From the NCBI RefSeq assembly GCF_016863555.1, contig NZ_BOPC01000012.1:1-64000 (forward strand): a stretch of 64,000 nt of DNA. The letters run 5' to 3'. The first letter of the stretch is position 1. Every line of letters begins with the position of its first letter. Below, one piece after another: positions 15,978-24,673 of this stretch. This DNA comes from Micromonospora qiuiae. GTDB lineage: Bacteria; Actinomycetota; Actinomycetes; Mycobacteriales; Micromonosporaceae. The translations under genes were made by a program, and so were the position numbers. The notes under the pieces are model-generated. The model made no database searches. It worked only from the letters and a program-made list of their open reading frames with translations, and was not told where the DNA came from.

Positions 15978-16601
15978 GTGAAGATTTACGCTGATCGCTT
16001 TCCGACCGCACTCCGACAGTTGCTCACCGATCTGCTCGTCGTCGTCTGGGTGTACGCGGCGATCCGGAGCGCGCTGTGGCTGCACGACCTGGTGCAGAAG
16101 CTGGCCGTACCCGGGGAAAAGCTGGAGGGGGCCGGCGGCGGGCTGGCCGACAACCTCGCCGAGGCCGGCGGCAAGGTCAGCCGGCTGCCCCTGGTGGGCG
16201 ACGAGTTGACCGCGCCCTTCGAACGAGCGGCCGGCGCGGCCCGCTCGCTCGCCGAGGCCGGACGGGATCAGCAGGAACTCGTCGACCAGTTGGCTCTGGC
16301 ACTGGCCGTCGGGCTGCTGATCGTACCGCTCGGGCTGGTGCTGTTCGGCTGGCTGCCGCTGCGGGTGCGCTGGGTGCGCCGGGCCGGCTCGGCGGCGGCG
16401 CTGGCCGCCGTACCCGCCGGCCGGGACCTGCTGGCCCTACGCGCCCTCGCCGGGCAGCCGCTACGCCGGCTGACCCGGATCGCCCCCGACGTGGCCGAGG
16501 CCTGGCGCCAGGGCGACGAGCAGACCATCAACGCCCTGGCCGCCCTCGAACTCCACCACCTCGGCCTCCGTGCCCCGCATCCACCCGAGAGACCGCGCTG
16601 A
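15978..16601 (+). CDS. Conserved membrane protein, unknown function
   Basis: 207 residues. First helix about residues 15-35 (LLTDLLVVVWVYAAIRSALWL), an amphipathic Gly/Ala-rich middle (GEKLEGAGGGLADNLAEAGGKV, looks coiled), second helix about 110-130 (LALALAVGLLIVPLGLVLFGWLPL). The tail (about 70 residues) is basic and probably cytoplasmic. GTG 15978 chosen as the first start after which the sequence has protein character. The TGA stop (16599-16601) is formed by the left arm of a dispersed inverted repeat. Function not known. Confidence 0.65.
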   Translation: MKIYADRFPTALRQLLTDLLVVVWVYAAIRSALWLHDLVQKLAVPGEKLEGAGGGLADNLAEAGGKVSRLPLVGDELTAPFERAAGAARSLAEAGRDQQELVDQLALALAVGLLIVPLGLVLFGWLPLRVRWVRRAGSAAALAAVPAGRDLLALRALAGQPLRRLTRIAPDVAEAWRQGDEQTINALAALELHHLGLRAPHPPERPR

Positions 16602-16656
16602 TCAAGAAGTTTGCGTCACCATCGGCGCGAACCGCGACGCAAACTTCTTCATCAAC
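16599..16656. repeat. TTTGCGTC long inverted repeat, copy 1
   Basis: Left arm TGATCAAGAAGTTTGCGTC (16599-16617) pairs with GACGCAAACTTCTTCATCA from 16636 with one mismatch around an 18-base loop. Second copy at 23096-23156. It overlaps the stop codon of the upstream gene and lies between convergent genes, where it may work as a terminator. Confidence 0.85.
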
Positions 16657-16670
16657 ATGGGCGGGCGGCG

Positions 16671-18761
16671 TCAGGCGGGTGGGGGGACGGTGCGGCGGGC
16701 CGGCTGGGTGACGGTGGAGGGGCCGGGGGTGACGGGGGCTACCCAGGGGAGGTCGTCGGGTGGCGGGACGACGCCCTCCTCCAGGGCGGTGTAGCGGCCG
16801 GCGAGGATCCGTCCGGCGGCCATCACGTCGAGCGAGTCGGTGTTCTGCCACAGGGCGGTGAAGAGCGCGTCGACCCGGACCCGGGCCTGGCGGCAGAAGA
16901 GGTCGGCCAGCTCGACGTTCTCCGGGCGCTCCTGCCGCTGCGCGGACGCCCGGACACAGACCGCGCTCATTGCGAACAGCTCGGCGCCGATGTCCACCAC
17001 CCGGCCGAGGAACGCCTGCTTGCGTTCCAACTTGCCCTGCCAGCGGGACATCGCGTAGAACGTCGACCGAGCCAGCTTCCGCGAGGCGCGCTCGACGTAA
17101 CGCAGATGCCCGGCCAGTGGGCCGAAATCGGCGTACGCGGTGGGTCGCTGTCCCTTGCCGACCGCGAGGGTCGGCAGCCAGCGCGCGTAGAACGCCCCGG
17201 CCCGCGCGCCCGCCTTCGCCTTACGGCCCAGGCCGGCGTCGGGATCGATGATGTCCCCGGCGACGGAGAGGTGCGCATCCACCGCCTCGCGGGCGATCAG
17301 CAGGTGCATGATCTCGGTGGAGCCCTCGAAGATCCGGTTGATCCGCAGGTCCCGCAGGAGCTGCTCGACCGCGGCCGGGCGCTCGCCCCGGGCGGCCAGC
17401 GACTCGGCTGTCTCGAACCCCCGACCGCCGCGGATCTGGACCAGTTCGTCGGCGATCCGCCACGCCATCTCGCTGGCGTAGAGCTTCACCAGCGCCGCCT
17501 CGATCCGGATGTCGTTACGGTCGTCGTCGGCGAGCAGGCAACACAGCTCCAGCATGGTCTCCATGCCGTACGTCGTCGCGGCGATGAAGGACAGCTTCTG
17601 CGCCACCGCCTCGTGCTCCCCGACGGGGCGGCCCCACTGCACCCGCTCGGCGGACCACTCCCGGGCCACGTTCAGCGCCCACTTGCCGGCACCCACGCAC
17701 ATCGCCGGCAGCGACAACCGTCCCGTGGTCAGCGTGCTCAGGGCGATCCGCAGCCCCTTACCCTCGCCGCCGATGACGTTCTCGTTCGGCACGAACACGT
17801 CGTGGAAACGGGTGAGGCTGTTCTCCAGGCCACGCAGGCCGAGGAAGGCGTTACGCCGCTCGACGGTGATGCCCTCGGCGTCGCCGTCCACCACGAACGC
17901 GGTGATCCCGCCCTTGCGCCCCTCGGCCTTGGGCACCCGGGCCAGCACCACCAGATGGGTGGCCACCGTGCCGTTGGTGGCCCACAGCTTGACGCCGTTG
18001 ATCCGGTAGCCGGTGCCGTCCGGGGTCGGTTCCGCCGTGGTCGCCAGGCGGGCCGGGTCGGAGCCCACGTCCGGCTCGGTGAGCAGGAACGCGGAGATCT
18101 CGCCGGCCGCCAGCCGGGGCAGGAACCGCTGCTTCTGCTCGTCGGTGCCGAACATCTTCAGCGGCTGCGGTACGCCGATCGACTGGTGTGCCGACAGCAG
18201 CGCGCCGATCACCGGGCTGACCGAGCCGGTCAGCATCAGTGCCCGGCAGTAGTTGAGGTTGCTCAGCCCCTGCCCGCCGTACTCCTGGCCGATCTTCATG
18301 CCGAACGCGCCGAGCCGGGCCAGCCCCTGGAACACCTCGTCGGGTATTCGCGCGTCCCGTTCGATCGCCGCACCGTCCACCTCGGAGGTGACGTAGTCGC
18401 GCAGTCGGCCGAGGAATTCCCGCGCCCGTTTCTCCTCCGCCGGGTCGGGCTGGGGCCACGGGTCGATCAGGTCGAGCCGCAACCGGCCGAGGAAGAGTTC
18501 CTTGCCGAAGCTGGGCCGGTCCCAGGTGGTCTGTCGGGCCGACTCGGCGACCTGGCGGGCCTCCTTCTCGGACACCTGGCCCGGCGCGCCCGGCGAGGGA
18601 TCGGCGCCCGCCGCGCCCGGCGGAGCATCAGCACCCGGGGCGCCCGGCGGAGCATCAGCACCCGCCGCGGCTGGCGGCGGGGTGGCGCTACGGCTGTCGG
18701 TGGTTGACGGACGACTGTTCTCGGCGATGGCCACGGCAAACCCCCGGGCTGATCCGGTCAT
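16671..18761 (-). CDS. Acyl-CoA dehydrogenase family protein (VLCAD-like, long form)
   Basis: 696 residues, longer than the usual 380-600. After a Pro/Ala/Gly low-complexity start (residues 28-61) come the N-terminal helical domain, the FAD-binding LTEPDVGSDP (228-236), the beta domain (GYRINGVKLWATNG, 251-264), and the C-terminal helical domain with RIFEGSTEI, where Glu479 sits at the position of the VLCAD catalytic base. The extra 150 residues at the C-terminus resemble the membrane-associating part of VLCAD/ACAD9. Oxidises acyl-CoA in beta-oxidation; chain length not readable. ATG 18761 used; a GTG about 9 codons later (VAIAENS) is possible. Single gene, no operon partners. Confidence 0.85.
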   Translation of the reverse strand: MTGSARGFAVAIAENSRPSTTDSRSATPPPAAAGADAPPGAPGADAPPGAAGADPSPGAPGQVSEKEARQVAESARQTTWDRPSFGKELFLGRLRLDLIDPWPQPDPAEEKRAREFLGRLRDYVTSEVDGAAIERDARIPDEVFQGLARLGAFGMKIGQEYGGQGLSNLNYCRALMLTGSVSPVIGALLSAHQSIGVPQPLKMFGTDEQKQRFLPRLAAGEISAFLLTEPDVGSDPARLATTAEPTPDGTGYRINGVKLWATNGTVATHLVVLARVPKAEGRKGGITAFVVDGDAEGITVERRNAFLGLRGLENSLTRFHDVFVPNENVIGGEGKGLRIALSTLTTGRLSLPAMCVGAGKWALNVAREWSAERVQWGRPVGEHEAVAQKLSFIAATTYGMETMLELCCLLADDDRNDIRIEAALVKLYASEMAWRIADELVQIRGGRGFETAESLAARGERPAAVEQLLRDLRINRIFEGSTEIMHLLIAREAVDAHLSVAGDIIDPDAGLGRKAKAGARAGAFYARWLPTLAVGKGQRPTAYADFGPLAGHLRYVERASRKLARSTFYAMSRWQGKLERKQAFLGRVVDIGAELFAMSAVCVRASAQRQERPENVELADLFCRQARVRVDALFTALWQNTDSLDVMAAGRILAGRYTALEEGVVPPPDDLPWVAPVTPGPSTVTQPARRTVPPPA

Positions 18762-18828
18762 TCTGACTGTTCCGCCTGCTCAACAGGCTACCCGCGGTTG
18801 TTACCCAAAGGTAGTGACGGATATCCGC

Positions 18829-19329
18829 TCAATCGTTGGCGAGCCCGCTCGGGTCCTCGTCGTCGCCGATGTCGTCGTCGCCCCAGTTGCGCCGCGCGAA
18901 CGGCAGGATCATCCAGAAGGCCAGGAACCAGAGCCCGGTGACTGCGCTGAGCAGGAAGGCGATCGGCCGGTCGAGCACGAAGTCGGTGATCAACAGCACC
19001 GAGCTGACCATCGCGACCAGCATGAAGGCGAGCCCGCCGCTGGCCATCCGGTGCGCGAAGCGCACCAGCTCCGGCTTGCGCCCCTGGCGGAACAACGCCC
19101 GATGGAACGCCACCGGAGAGATGATCATCGCGGTGGCACCGGCCGCCGCGAGCAGCGCGACAATGTAGACGTCCTGCTGAAACGGCGTGGTCCGGCCGAA
19201 ACCGTTGCTGAAAGGCAGGGTCAGCAGGAAGGCGAAGAGGATCTGCACGCCGGTCTGCGCGACCCGCAACTCCTGGAGCAGATCGGCGAAGTTGCGCTGC
19301 CACCGCTGCTTCTCGGTTTCCTTCGACAC
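18829..19329 (-). CDS. DUF6328-like four-helix membrane protein
   Basis: 166 residues. Starts SKETEKQRWQRNFADLLQELRVAQTG and has four hydrophobic segments (ILFAFLLTLPF; VYIVALLAAAGATAMII; GGLAFMLVAMVSSVLLI; AFLLSAVTGLWFLAFWMI), ending in an acidic tail. The NFADLLQELRVAQTGVQILFAFLLT start is typical of the DUF6328 family. GTG 19329 is chosen because GGAGG lies 7 bases before it. Function unknown. Confidence 0.8.
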   Translation of the reverse strand: MSKETEKQRWQRNFADLLQELRVAQTGVQILFAFLLTLPFSNGFGRTTPFQQDVYIVALLAAAGATAMIISPVAFHRALFRQGRKPELVRFAHRMASGGLAFMLVAMVSSVLLITDFVLDRPIAFLLSAVTGLWFLAFWMILPFARRNWGDDDIGDDEDPSGLAND

Positions 19330-19503
19330 GGGTACCTCCGGGGGACACCGACTCCGCGTCGGTGGCACAGGCTGATGCCGTTACCTTTCAGTGTGCTTTG
19401 CATGCTCACGAAGGACCAAAGACCCCCGGCGCGGCAGCAGCCGCACCCCCGCCGCCGCCGCCGACACGAAACCGCCAACGGCGCAGGGAGCCAGCCCCGG
19501 CGC

Positions 19504-20334
19504 TCAGGTGGCGGAACGTATCCGGGCCAGGATCGCCTCGGCCAGTGGCGTCGGCACCTGGTCCGGGATCCAGTGGCTGACTCCGGCCAGCTCGACGAAC
19601 CGGTAGTCCCCTCGCACGTGCCCGGCGCACGCCTCGGCGGCGGTGCGTCCGATCGCCACATCCTGATCGCTCCACACGAAGGTGGTCGGCACCGTCACCG
19701 GGCCGGTCGCTGCCAGGTCCGTTCGGGACATCGCCCGGTACCAGTTCAGCGCCGCGGTCAGCGCGCCCGGCTCGCGCATCGGTTCGACGTACGCGGCCAC
19801 CCGCGCGGCGTCGCCGACCCCGCGCAGCATTCGGCGTAACCCGCCGGCGTTCAGAGCCAGCAGCGTCTTCTCGGCCAGCCCGGGCCGGCGGAACAGCGCC
19901 ATGTACGCCGAGCGCGCCTGCTGCCGCGGGTCATGGGTCAGGGTGTACGCCATGGCGGCCGGATGCGGCACGGAGACGGCGGTCAGCGTGCGGACCCGCT
20001 CCGGGTGGCCGGCGGCCAGCACCCACCCGACGGCGGCACCCCAGTCATGCCCCACCACGTGGGCGGAGTCGACGCCGAGGGCGTCCAGCACGGCAGCGGC
20101 GTCGGCGACCAACTCTCCCAGCCGGTACGCCTCGACCGCCTCCGGCCGCGCGCCGGGCGAGTAGCCGCGCTGGTTCACCGCGTAGGTGCGCAGACCGGCC
20201 ACGTGCAGAGTCGGCGTCACGTCGTTCCACTCGCCCGCGTGCTGCGGGAAGCCGTGCAGCAGCAGCACCGGTTCACCGTGCTCCGGGCCACCGGCGGTGA
20301 CGTCGAACCGCAGACCTCGGGCATCGATATGCAT
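19504..20334 (-). CDS. Alpha/beta hydrolase, epoxide-hydrolase-like
   Basis: 276 residues. HGFPQ (27-31) forms the oxyanion hole; nucleophile Asp97 in GHDWGA is the elbow of epoxide hydrolases and haloalkane dehalogenases, not a serine. An acid is likely in WSDQD (about 222-226), and the base is His254 in GVSHWI. A cap region lies between. GHDWG plus HGFP suggests epoxide hydrolase; the two Tyr of the cap cannot be assigned with certainty, so the reaction is inferred. Stands alone. Confidence 0.82.
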   Translation of the reverse strand: MHIDARGLRFDVTAGGPEHGEPVLLLHGFPQHAGEWNDVTPTLHVAGLRTYAVNQRGYSPGARPEAVEAYRLGELVADAAAVLDALGVDSAHVVGHDWGAAVGWVLAAGHPERVRTLTAVSVPHPAAMAYTLTHDPRQQARSAYMALFRRPGLAEKTLLALNAGGLRRMLRGVGDAARVAAYVEPMREPGALTAALNWYRAMSRTDLAATGPVTVPTTFVWSDQDVAIGRTAAEACAGHVRGDYRFVELAGVSHWIPDQVPTPLAEAILARIRSAT

Positions 20335-20363
20335 GACGGCAGCCTATCGAGATGTGCCCGCGA

Positions 20364-21116
20364 TCAGTCGTACTGGTTCTTGGGCGCGGGTACCTGCCGC
20401 CACGATTCCACCTCAAGATAGGGGATCTCGGCCTCGTTGACCGGGTCACGGCCGATCCGGTCGCTGTACCGGCCGATCACCTCCACCCAGCTGTCGTTCG
20501 GCAGCCCGGCCGGCACGTCACCGGTCAGTCCGAGCTTGACCGGTCGCCCGTCGGCGGCGCAGCAGGACAGCACCATCCGGGCCAGGATCGGCTCGTTGTC
20601 GGCCCCGGTGGCGATGAACCCGGTGAGCAGCACCCGCCGGTCGCCGAGGGAGACACCCCGGTCGAACAGCGCCCGCGCGGCGTAGTCGAGGACGGTGACC
20701 CGCGCGGGGTCACCGTCGGGCAGCGGCGGGTAGTCCGACTGTCGCGGCGCGCTCAGCGTGGTGCCGGTCTGCTCCGCCGCGTACGACCCGAGGGCCGGCG
20801 GGGCGACCAGCAGCAGGCCGAGCACCGGCAGGATGAGCAGCCAGCCCACGCGCGGCTCGTGGTGGTCGTGCCCGGATCCGTCATCGCCGTCGTGCCCGTG
20901 CCCCACGCCGTCGTCGTGAGCGGGGGCACCGGGGCGGGTCGGGCGCAGTTCGTACCACAGGGTCATGATCGCGGCGACCACCAGCAGCAGGCCGGCGGCG
21001 ATCAGGAAGGGGCGCAGCCCTTCCTTGACGTAGCGCAGGTACAGGTCGGTGATGCTGGCCCGCAGCACCGCGCCACCGAGCAGCAGCAGGACCACCGCCT
21101 GCGCCTGCCGGTTCAC
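20364..21116 (-). CDS. TIGR03943 family membrane protein with His-rich loop
   Basis: 250 residues. Two N-terminal helices (VVLLLLGGAVLRASI; PFLIAAGLLLVVAAIMTLW), then a His/Asp-rich cytosolic or outer loop (about residues 58-82: GHGHDGDDGSGHDHHE), another helix, and a C-terminal domain of about 120 residues with SCCAADGRPVKLGL. The family (YcgQ/UPF0703) travels with a UPF0718 permease, as here: its GTG overlaps the permease stop. The His-rich loop hints at metal binding or transport; the molecular role is not established. Confidence 0.85.
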   Translation of the reverse strand: MNRQAQAVVLLLLGGAVLRASITDLYLRYVKEGLRPFLIAAGLLLVVAAIMTLWYELRPTRPGAPAHDDGVGHGHDGDDGSGHDHHEPRVGWLLILPVLGLLLVAPPALGSYAAEQTGTTLSAPRQSDYPPLPDGDPARVTVLDYAARALFDRGVSLGDRRVLLTGFIATGADNEPILARMVLSCCAADGRPVKLGLTGDVPAGLPNDSWVEVIGRYSDRIGRDPVNEAEIPYLEVESWRQVPAPKNQYD

Positions 21117-22189
21117 AGCAGCACCGCCCCGGCCACGACGGCGACCGACAGGGCGACAACGAAGGTGGCCGGCGCGAACCGGAAGGCGAATCGCCGGCCG
21201 AAGACACCGGCCTGCATCGCGATCAGCTTGAGGTCGACCATCGGCCCCACCACCAGGAAGACCAGTCGGGACGTGAGCGAGAACTGCGACAGCGAGGCCG
21301 CGACGAAGGCATCCGCCTCCGAGCAGAGCGAGAGCAGTACGGCGAGCAGCGCCAGCGCCAGGATCGACAGCGCGGGGTTGTCGGCGAGGGTCTGCAACCA
21401 GCGCTGCGGCACCAGCACGTTGATGCAGGCGGCGGCCATCGCGCCGAGCACCAGGAAACCACCGGCGTGCGTCACGTCGTGCCGGACGGCACCCCAGAAG
21501 GCCCGACCCCGTGAAGCATCGTCCAGCTCCGGTCGGCGCGGCATCCGGATCCACTCGGTACGCCCGAGCCGCAGCCAGAGCCACCCCATCACCATGGCGA
21601 CGACCAGGCTGGCGAGGCCTCGGGCGAGAACCATCCCGGGGTTGTTCGGGAAGGCGACCGCGGTGGCGGTCAGCACGATCGGGTTCACCGCCGGGGCGGC
21701 GAGCAGGAAGGCCAGCGCGGCGGCCGGGGTGACGCCCCGGCGGATCAGCGAGCCGGCGATCGGCACCGACCCGCACTCACAGCCGGGCAGCACCACTCCG
21801 GCCGCGCTGGCCGCCGGCACGGCGAGGGCCGGATGACGGGGCAGTGCCCGCGCCCAGAAAGACCGGGGTACGAAGACCGCGATCACGGCGGAGAGCAGCA
21901 CTCCGAAGATCAGGAACGGCACCGCCTGCACCATGATCGAAACGAAGACGGTGGTCCAGGTCTGCACGCGTGGGGTGTCCAGCGCGGCAGCCAGCGGCTC
22001 CCGGAAGATGATCAGCAGGATCAGCAGCGCGGCCAGAACCTCCACCGAGCCGATCCGGTCGCCGAGCCACCGCCGGGGCCCCGCGCCGGGCGACTCCGGC
22101 CGACTCGCGCCGGAAGTGGCCAGGCCCACCCCGCCCGCTGGGCGGTCCTCCGGTCCGCCGACCGACGCGGCGTCAGTGTCTGCACTCAT
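21113..22189 (-). CDS. UPF0718 (DUF318) family permease
   Basis: 358 residues with about 9 helices after a polar 40-residue start. Diagnostic GCECGSVPIAGSLIRRG (about 145-160) and LPGCECG Cys pair, LAAPAVNPIVL, and LCSEADAFVAASL are the family's conserved motifs. Partner of TIGR03943 in a two-gene operon. Homologues are predicted exporters or permeases of unknown substrate; the Cys and Glu in membrane motifs would suit a metal. No Zur box is visible upstream although the znu island is only 6 kb away. Confidence 0.85.
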   Translation of the reverse strand: MSADTDAASVGGPEDRPAGGVGLATSGASRPESPGAGPRRWLGDRIGSVEVLAALLILLIIFREPLAAALDTPRVQTWTTVFVSIMVQAVPFLIFGVLLSAVIAVFVPRSFWARALPRHPALAVPAASAAGVVLPGCECGSVPIAGSLIRRGVTPAAALAFLLAAPAVNPIVLTATAVAFPNNPGMVLARGLASLVVAMVMGWLWLRLGRTEWIRMPRRPELDDASRGRAFWGAVRHDVTHAGGFLVLGAMAAACINVLVPQRWLQTLADNPALSILALALLAVLLSLCSEADAFVAASLSQFSLTSRLVFLVVGPMVDLKLIAMQAGVFGRRFAFRFAPATFVVALSVAVVAGAVLL

Positions 22190-22317
22190 ATGTCATCCCT
22201 CGGCCGACCGACCAGCGGCCTGAGACTACCGCCGGGCGCCCGGCGGGTCTCCGGTTCCGGGGTGACCTCGGCCATCGCCCCCTGCTCAGATCGGTGTTAG
22301 CGTCGGCGAGACAACTT

Positions 22318-22406
22318 CACCTCCGACAGGGGAGCGCACAGCGCTGAGAGTGCGGGTCCGCCCGCAGACCCTCCGTACCTGATCTGGGTAATGCCAGCGC
22401 AGGGAG
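22318..22406 (+). ncRNA. TPP riboswitch (THI element)
   Basis: All conserved parts are seen: ACAGGGGAGC in the left strand, GCTGAGAGTGCGG (the CUGAGA bulge that reads the pyrimidine), CAGACCCTC, ACCTGATCTGGGTAATGCC (the pyrophosphate arm) and AGCGCAGGGAG closing P1. It lies about 90 bases before ykoE and would shut it down when thiamine pyrophosphate is high, in actinobacteria most often by hiding the ribosome site. Exact ends are estimated. Confidence 0.95.
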
Positions 22407-22495
22407 ATCGGTCCACCTCCAGCCCGCCACGGGCCCGGCGACGCCGGGCGGAGGGCGTGCGTCTTGCCTGGTTCGACACTGGACTGGGAGCAACC

Positions 22496-23086
22496 ATGGG
22501 TCAATCCATCACCAACCGGTGGCGCACGATCGACATCGTCGTGGCCGCGGTGATCGCCGTCGCTTTCGGCGTCATTTTCTGGGCCTGGGGACTGGTCTGG
22601 CGGGCCGCCGATCCGGCCTTCGCCTTCTTCCCGGCCAGCCAGGCCGTCATGTACGGCGTCTGGCTGGTCCCGGCCGTACTCGGCGGGCTGGTGATCCGCA
22701 AGCCGGGTGCCGCGCTGTTCTGTGAGGCGGTCGCGGCGACGGTCTCCGCCCTGCTGGGCTCGGAGTGGGGCGGTGTCACCATCGCGCAGGGCCTGATCCA
22801 GGGACTGGGCGCGGAGTTGGCCTTCGCGGCCTTCCGGTACCGCTCGTTCCGGCTGCCGGCCGCGCTGCTGGCCGGCGCGCTGACCGGTCTCGGCGCGGCG
22901 CTGTTCGACTTCTTCGTCTGGAACGCCCCGTACGCGCTGGTCAGCTACCGCATCCCGTACGCCCTGCTCACCGTGTTCAGCGCCACCGTCGTTGCTGGCG
23001 CCGGCGCATACGCCCTCACCCGCGCCCTGGCCGCCACCGGCGTCCTGGACCGCTTCCCCGCCGGCCGCGACCGCGCCCTCGTCTGA
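22496..23086 (+). CDS. ykoE: HMP/thiamine ECF transporter substrate-binding subunit
   Basis: 196 residues, about 5-6 helices. Family-typical start RWRTIDIVVAAVIAVAFGVIFWAWG and FFPASQAVMYGVWLVPAVLGGLVIRKPGAALFCE match YkoE, the S-component for hydroxymethylpyrimidine or thiamine. ATG 22496 with GGGAG 5 bases upstream. It is controlled by the TPP riboswitch and followed by the ATPase and T-component (ykoD, ykoC). A 61-base inverted repeat separates it from ykoD. Confidence 0.93.
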   Translation: MGQSITNRWRTIDIVVAAVIAVAFGVIFWAWGLVWRAADPAFAFFPASQAVMYGVWLVPAVLGGLVIRKPGAALFCEAVAATVSALLGSEWGGVTIAQGLIQGLGAELAFAAFRYRSFRLPAALLAGALTGLGAALFDFFVWNAPYALVSYRIPYALLTVFSATVVAGAGAYALTRALAATGVLDRFPAGRDRALV

Positions 23087-23095
23087 CCGCACCCT

Positions 23096-23156
23096 GTTGA
23101 TCAAGAGGTTTGCGTCGGCCGACCTCCGGTTTCCGGACGCAAACCTCTTGGTCAAC
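23096..23156. repeat. TTTGCGTC long inverted repeat, copy 2
   Basis: Left arm GTTGATCAAGAGGTTTGCGTC without its first base forms a 20 of 21 match to the right arm at 23136-23156, around a 19-base loop. Same family as 16599-16656. Here it is inside the ykoE-ykoD transcript, so it is not a simple terminator unless it attenuates ykoDC. Confidence 0.87.
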
Positions 23157-23188
23157 GCAGGAGAGGAGGCGGCGAGAAGGGGGTGGGC

Positions 23189-24673
23189 ATGGGCGAGGTG
23201 AGGCTGCGGGGGTTCGGGTGGCGGCACGCGGGGCGGCGGGCGTGGGCGCTGCGCGGGGTGGACCTGCGGGTGGAGCGCGGGGAGCGGGTGCTGCTGCTCG
23301 GCCCCTCCGGAGCGGGCAAGAGCACCCTGCTGGCGGCGCTGGCCGGGCTGCTGCCCGAGGACTCCGGCGAGCAGGAGGGCACGATCGAGGTCGACGGCCG
23401 GTCACCCCACGCGGTCCGGGAGCGGGTCGGCATCGTCTTCCAGGATCCGCAGACCCAACTGGTGATGGCCCGGTGCGGCGACGACGTCGCGTTCGGGCTG
23501 GAGAACCGGGCCGTACCGGCCGAGGAGATCTGGCCCCGGGTCGACGAGGCGCTGGCGCGGGTCGGCTTCCGCTACCACCGGGACCGGCCCACCGCGGCGC
23601 TCTCCGGCGGGGAGCAGCAGCGACTCGCGCTGGCCGGGGTGCTCGCCCTGCGCCCCGGGTTGCTGCTGCTCGACGAACCGACGGCGAACCTCGACCCGGG
23701 CGGCGCCGCGCTGATCCGGTCGGCGATCGCCGACGCGCTCGACGACGACACCACGCTGATCCTGGTCGAGCACCGGGTCGCCGAGGCGCTCCCGCTGGTC
23801 GACCGGGTGATCGTGTTGGAGGCCGGCGGCGGCGTCCGCGCCGACGGCACGCCGGAAGCGGTCTTCGGTACGCACGGCGACGCGCTCGCCGCCGACGGCG
23901 TCTGGGTGCCGGGCCGCACCGTGTCGCCCCGGCGGGCCGCCGCGCCCGCCGGCGACGTGCTGGTCACCACCGAACGGCTCGGCCTGCCGCCCCGGCTGGC
24001 CGACACCGACCTCGAGGTACGCGCCGGCGAGGCGCTCGCCGTGCTCGGCCCGAACGGCGCCGGGAAATCCACTCTCGCCCTGCTCCTCGGTGGGCTGCTC
24101 CGACCGGGGACCGGCCGGGTGGCCGCACGCCCCGAGCTGGCCGACGCCGACGCGCGGACTCCCCCGCACCGCTGGCCCGCTCCCGCGCTGGCCCGTCGGA
24201 TCGGCTCGGTCTTCCAGGACCCGGAGCACCAGTTCGTCACCGGCACCGTCTTCGACGAACTGGCGCTCGGCCTGCGGCGTACCGGGGCGTCCGAGGCGAC
24301 CGTCTGGGAGCGCGTCGATCAACTGCTGGAGCGGTTGCGGCTGGCCCGGCTCGCCGGGGCCAACCCGTACACCCTCTCCGGCGGCGAGGCGCGGCGGTTG
24401 AGTGTGGCGACCGCGCTGGCCACCGCGCCCCGCCTGCTGATCTGCGACGAGCCCACCTTCGGCCAGGACCGGCGGACCTGGCGGGAGCTGGTGGAACTCT
24501 TCGCCGACCTGCGCGACGACGGCCACGGCCTGGTCACGGTCACGCACGACGCCGAGTTCGTGGCGGCCCTGGCCGACCGCACCGTGACCCTCGACCGCCC
24601 GCCCACCACCCGAGACGGCACGGCCGCCACGGAAGACGGCGCGATCGAGACAGCGGCAGGGGTACCCCGATGA
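23189..24673 (+). CDS. ykoD: ECF transporter ATPase with two fused ABC domains
   Basis: 494 residues. Domain 1: Walker A GPSGAGKST (38-46), LSGGEQQR, LLLLDEPTANLD. Domain 2: Walker A GPNGAGKST (near 288), LSGGEARR, LLICDEPTFGQD. Both Q-loops read FQDP as in ECF ATPases. The fusion of both ECF ATPase subunits is typical of YkoD. ATG 23189 with GAAGGGGGT upstream. Powers HMP/thiamine uptake through ykoE and ykoC. Confidence 0.93.
   Translation: MGEVRLRGFGWRHAGRRAWALRGVDLRVERGERVLLLGPSGAGKSTLLAALAGLLPEDSGEQEGTIEVDGRSPHAVRERVGIVFQDPQTQLVMARCGDDVAFGLENRAVPAEEIWPRVDEALARVGFRYHRDRPTAALSGGEQQRLALAGVLALRPGLLLLDEPTANLDPGGAALIRSAIADALDDDTTLILVEHRVAEALPLVDRVIVLEAGGGVRADGTPEAVFGTHGDALAADGVWVPGRTVSPRRAAAPAGDVLVTTERLGLPPRLADTDLEVRAGEALAVLGPNGAGKSTLALLLGGLLRPGTGRVAARPELADADARTPPHRWPAPALARRIGSVFQDPEHQFVTGTVFDELALGLRRTGASEATVWERVDQLLERLRLARLAGANPYTLSGGEARRLSVATALATAPRLLICDEPTFGQDRRTWRELVELFADLRDDGHGLVTVTHDAEFVAALADRTVTLDRPPTTRDGTAATEDGAIETAAGVPR

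Noticed and set aside
20364..21776. One long frame merging the TIGR03943 gene with upstream sequence
   Set aside because: The part upstream of GTG 21116 is an alternative reading of the permease gene.
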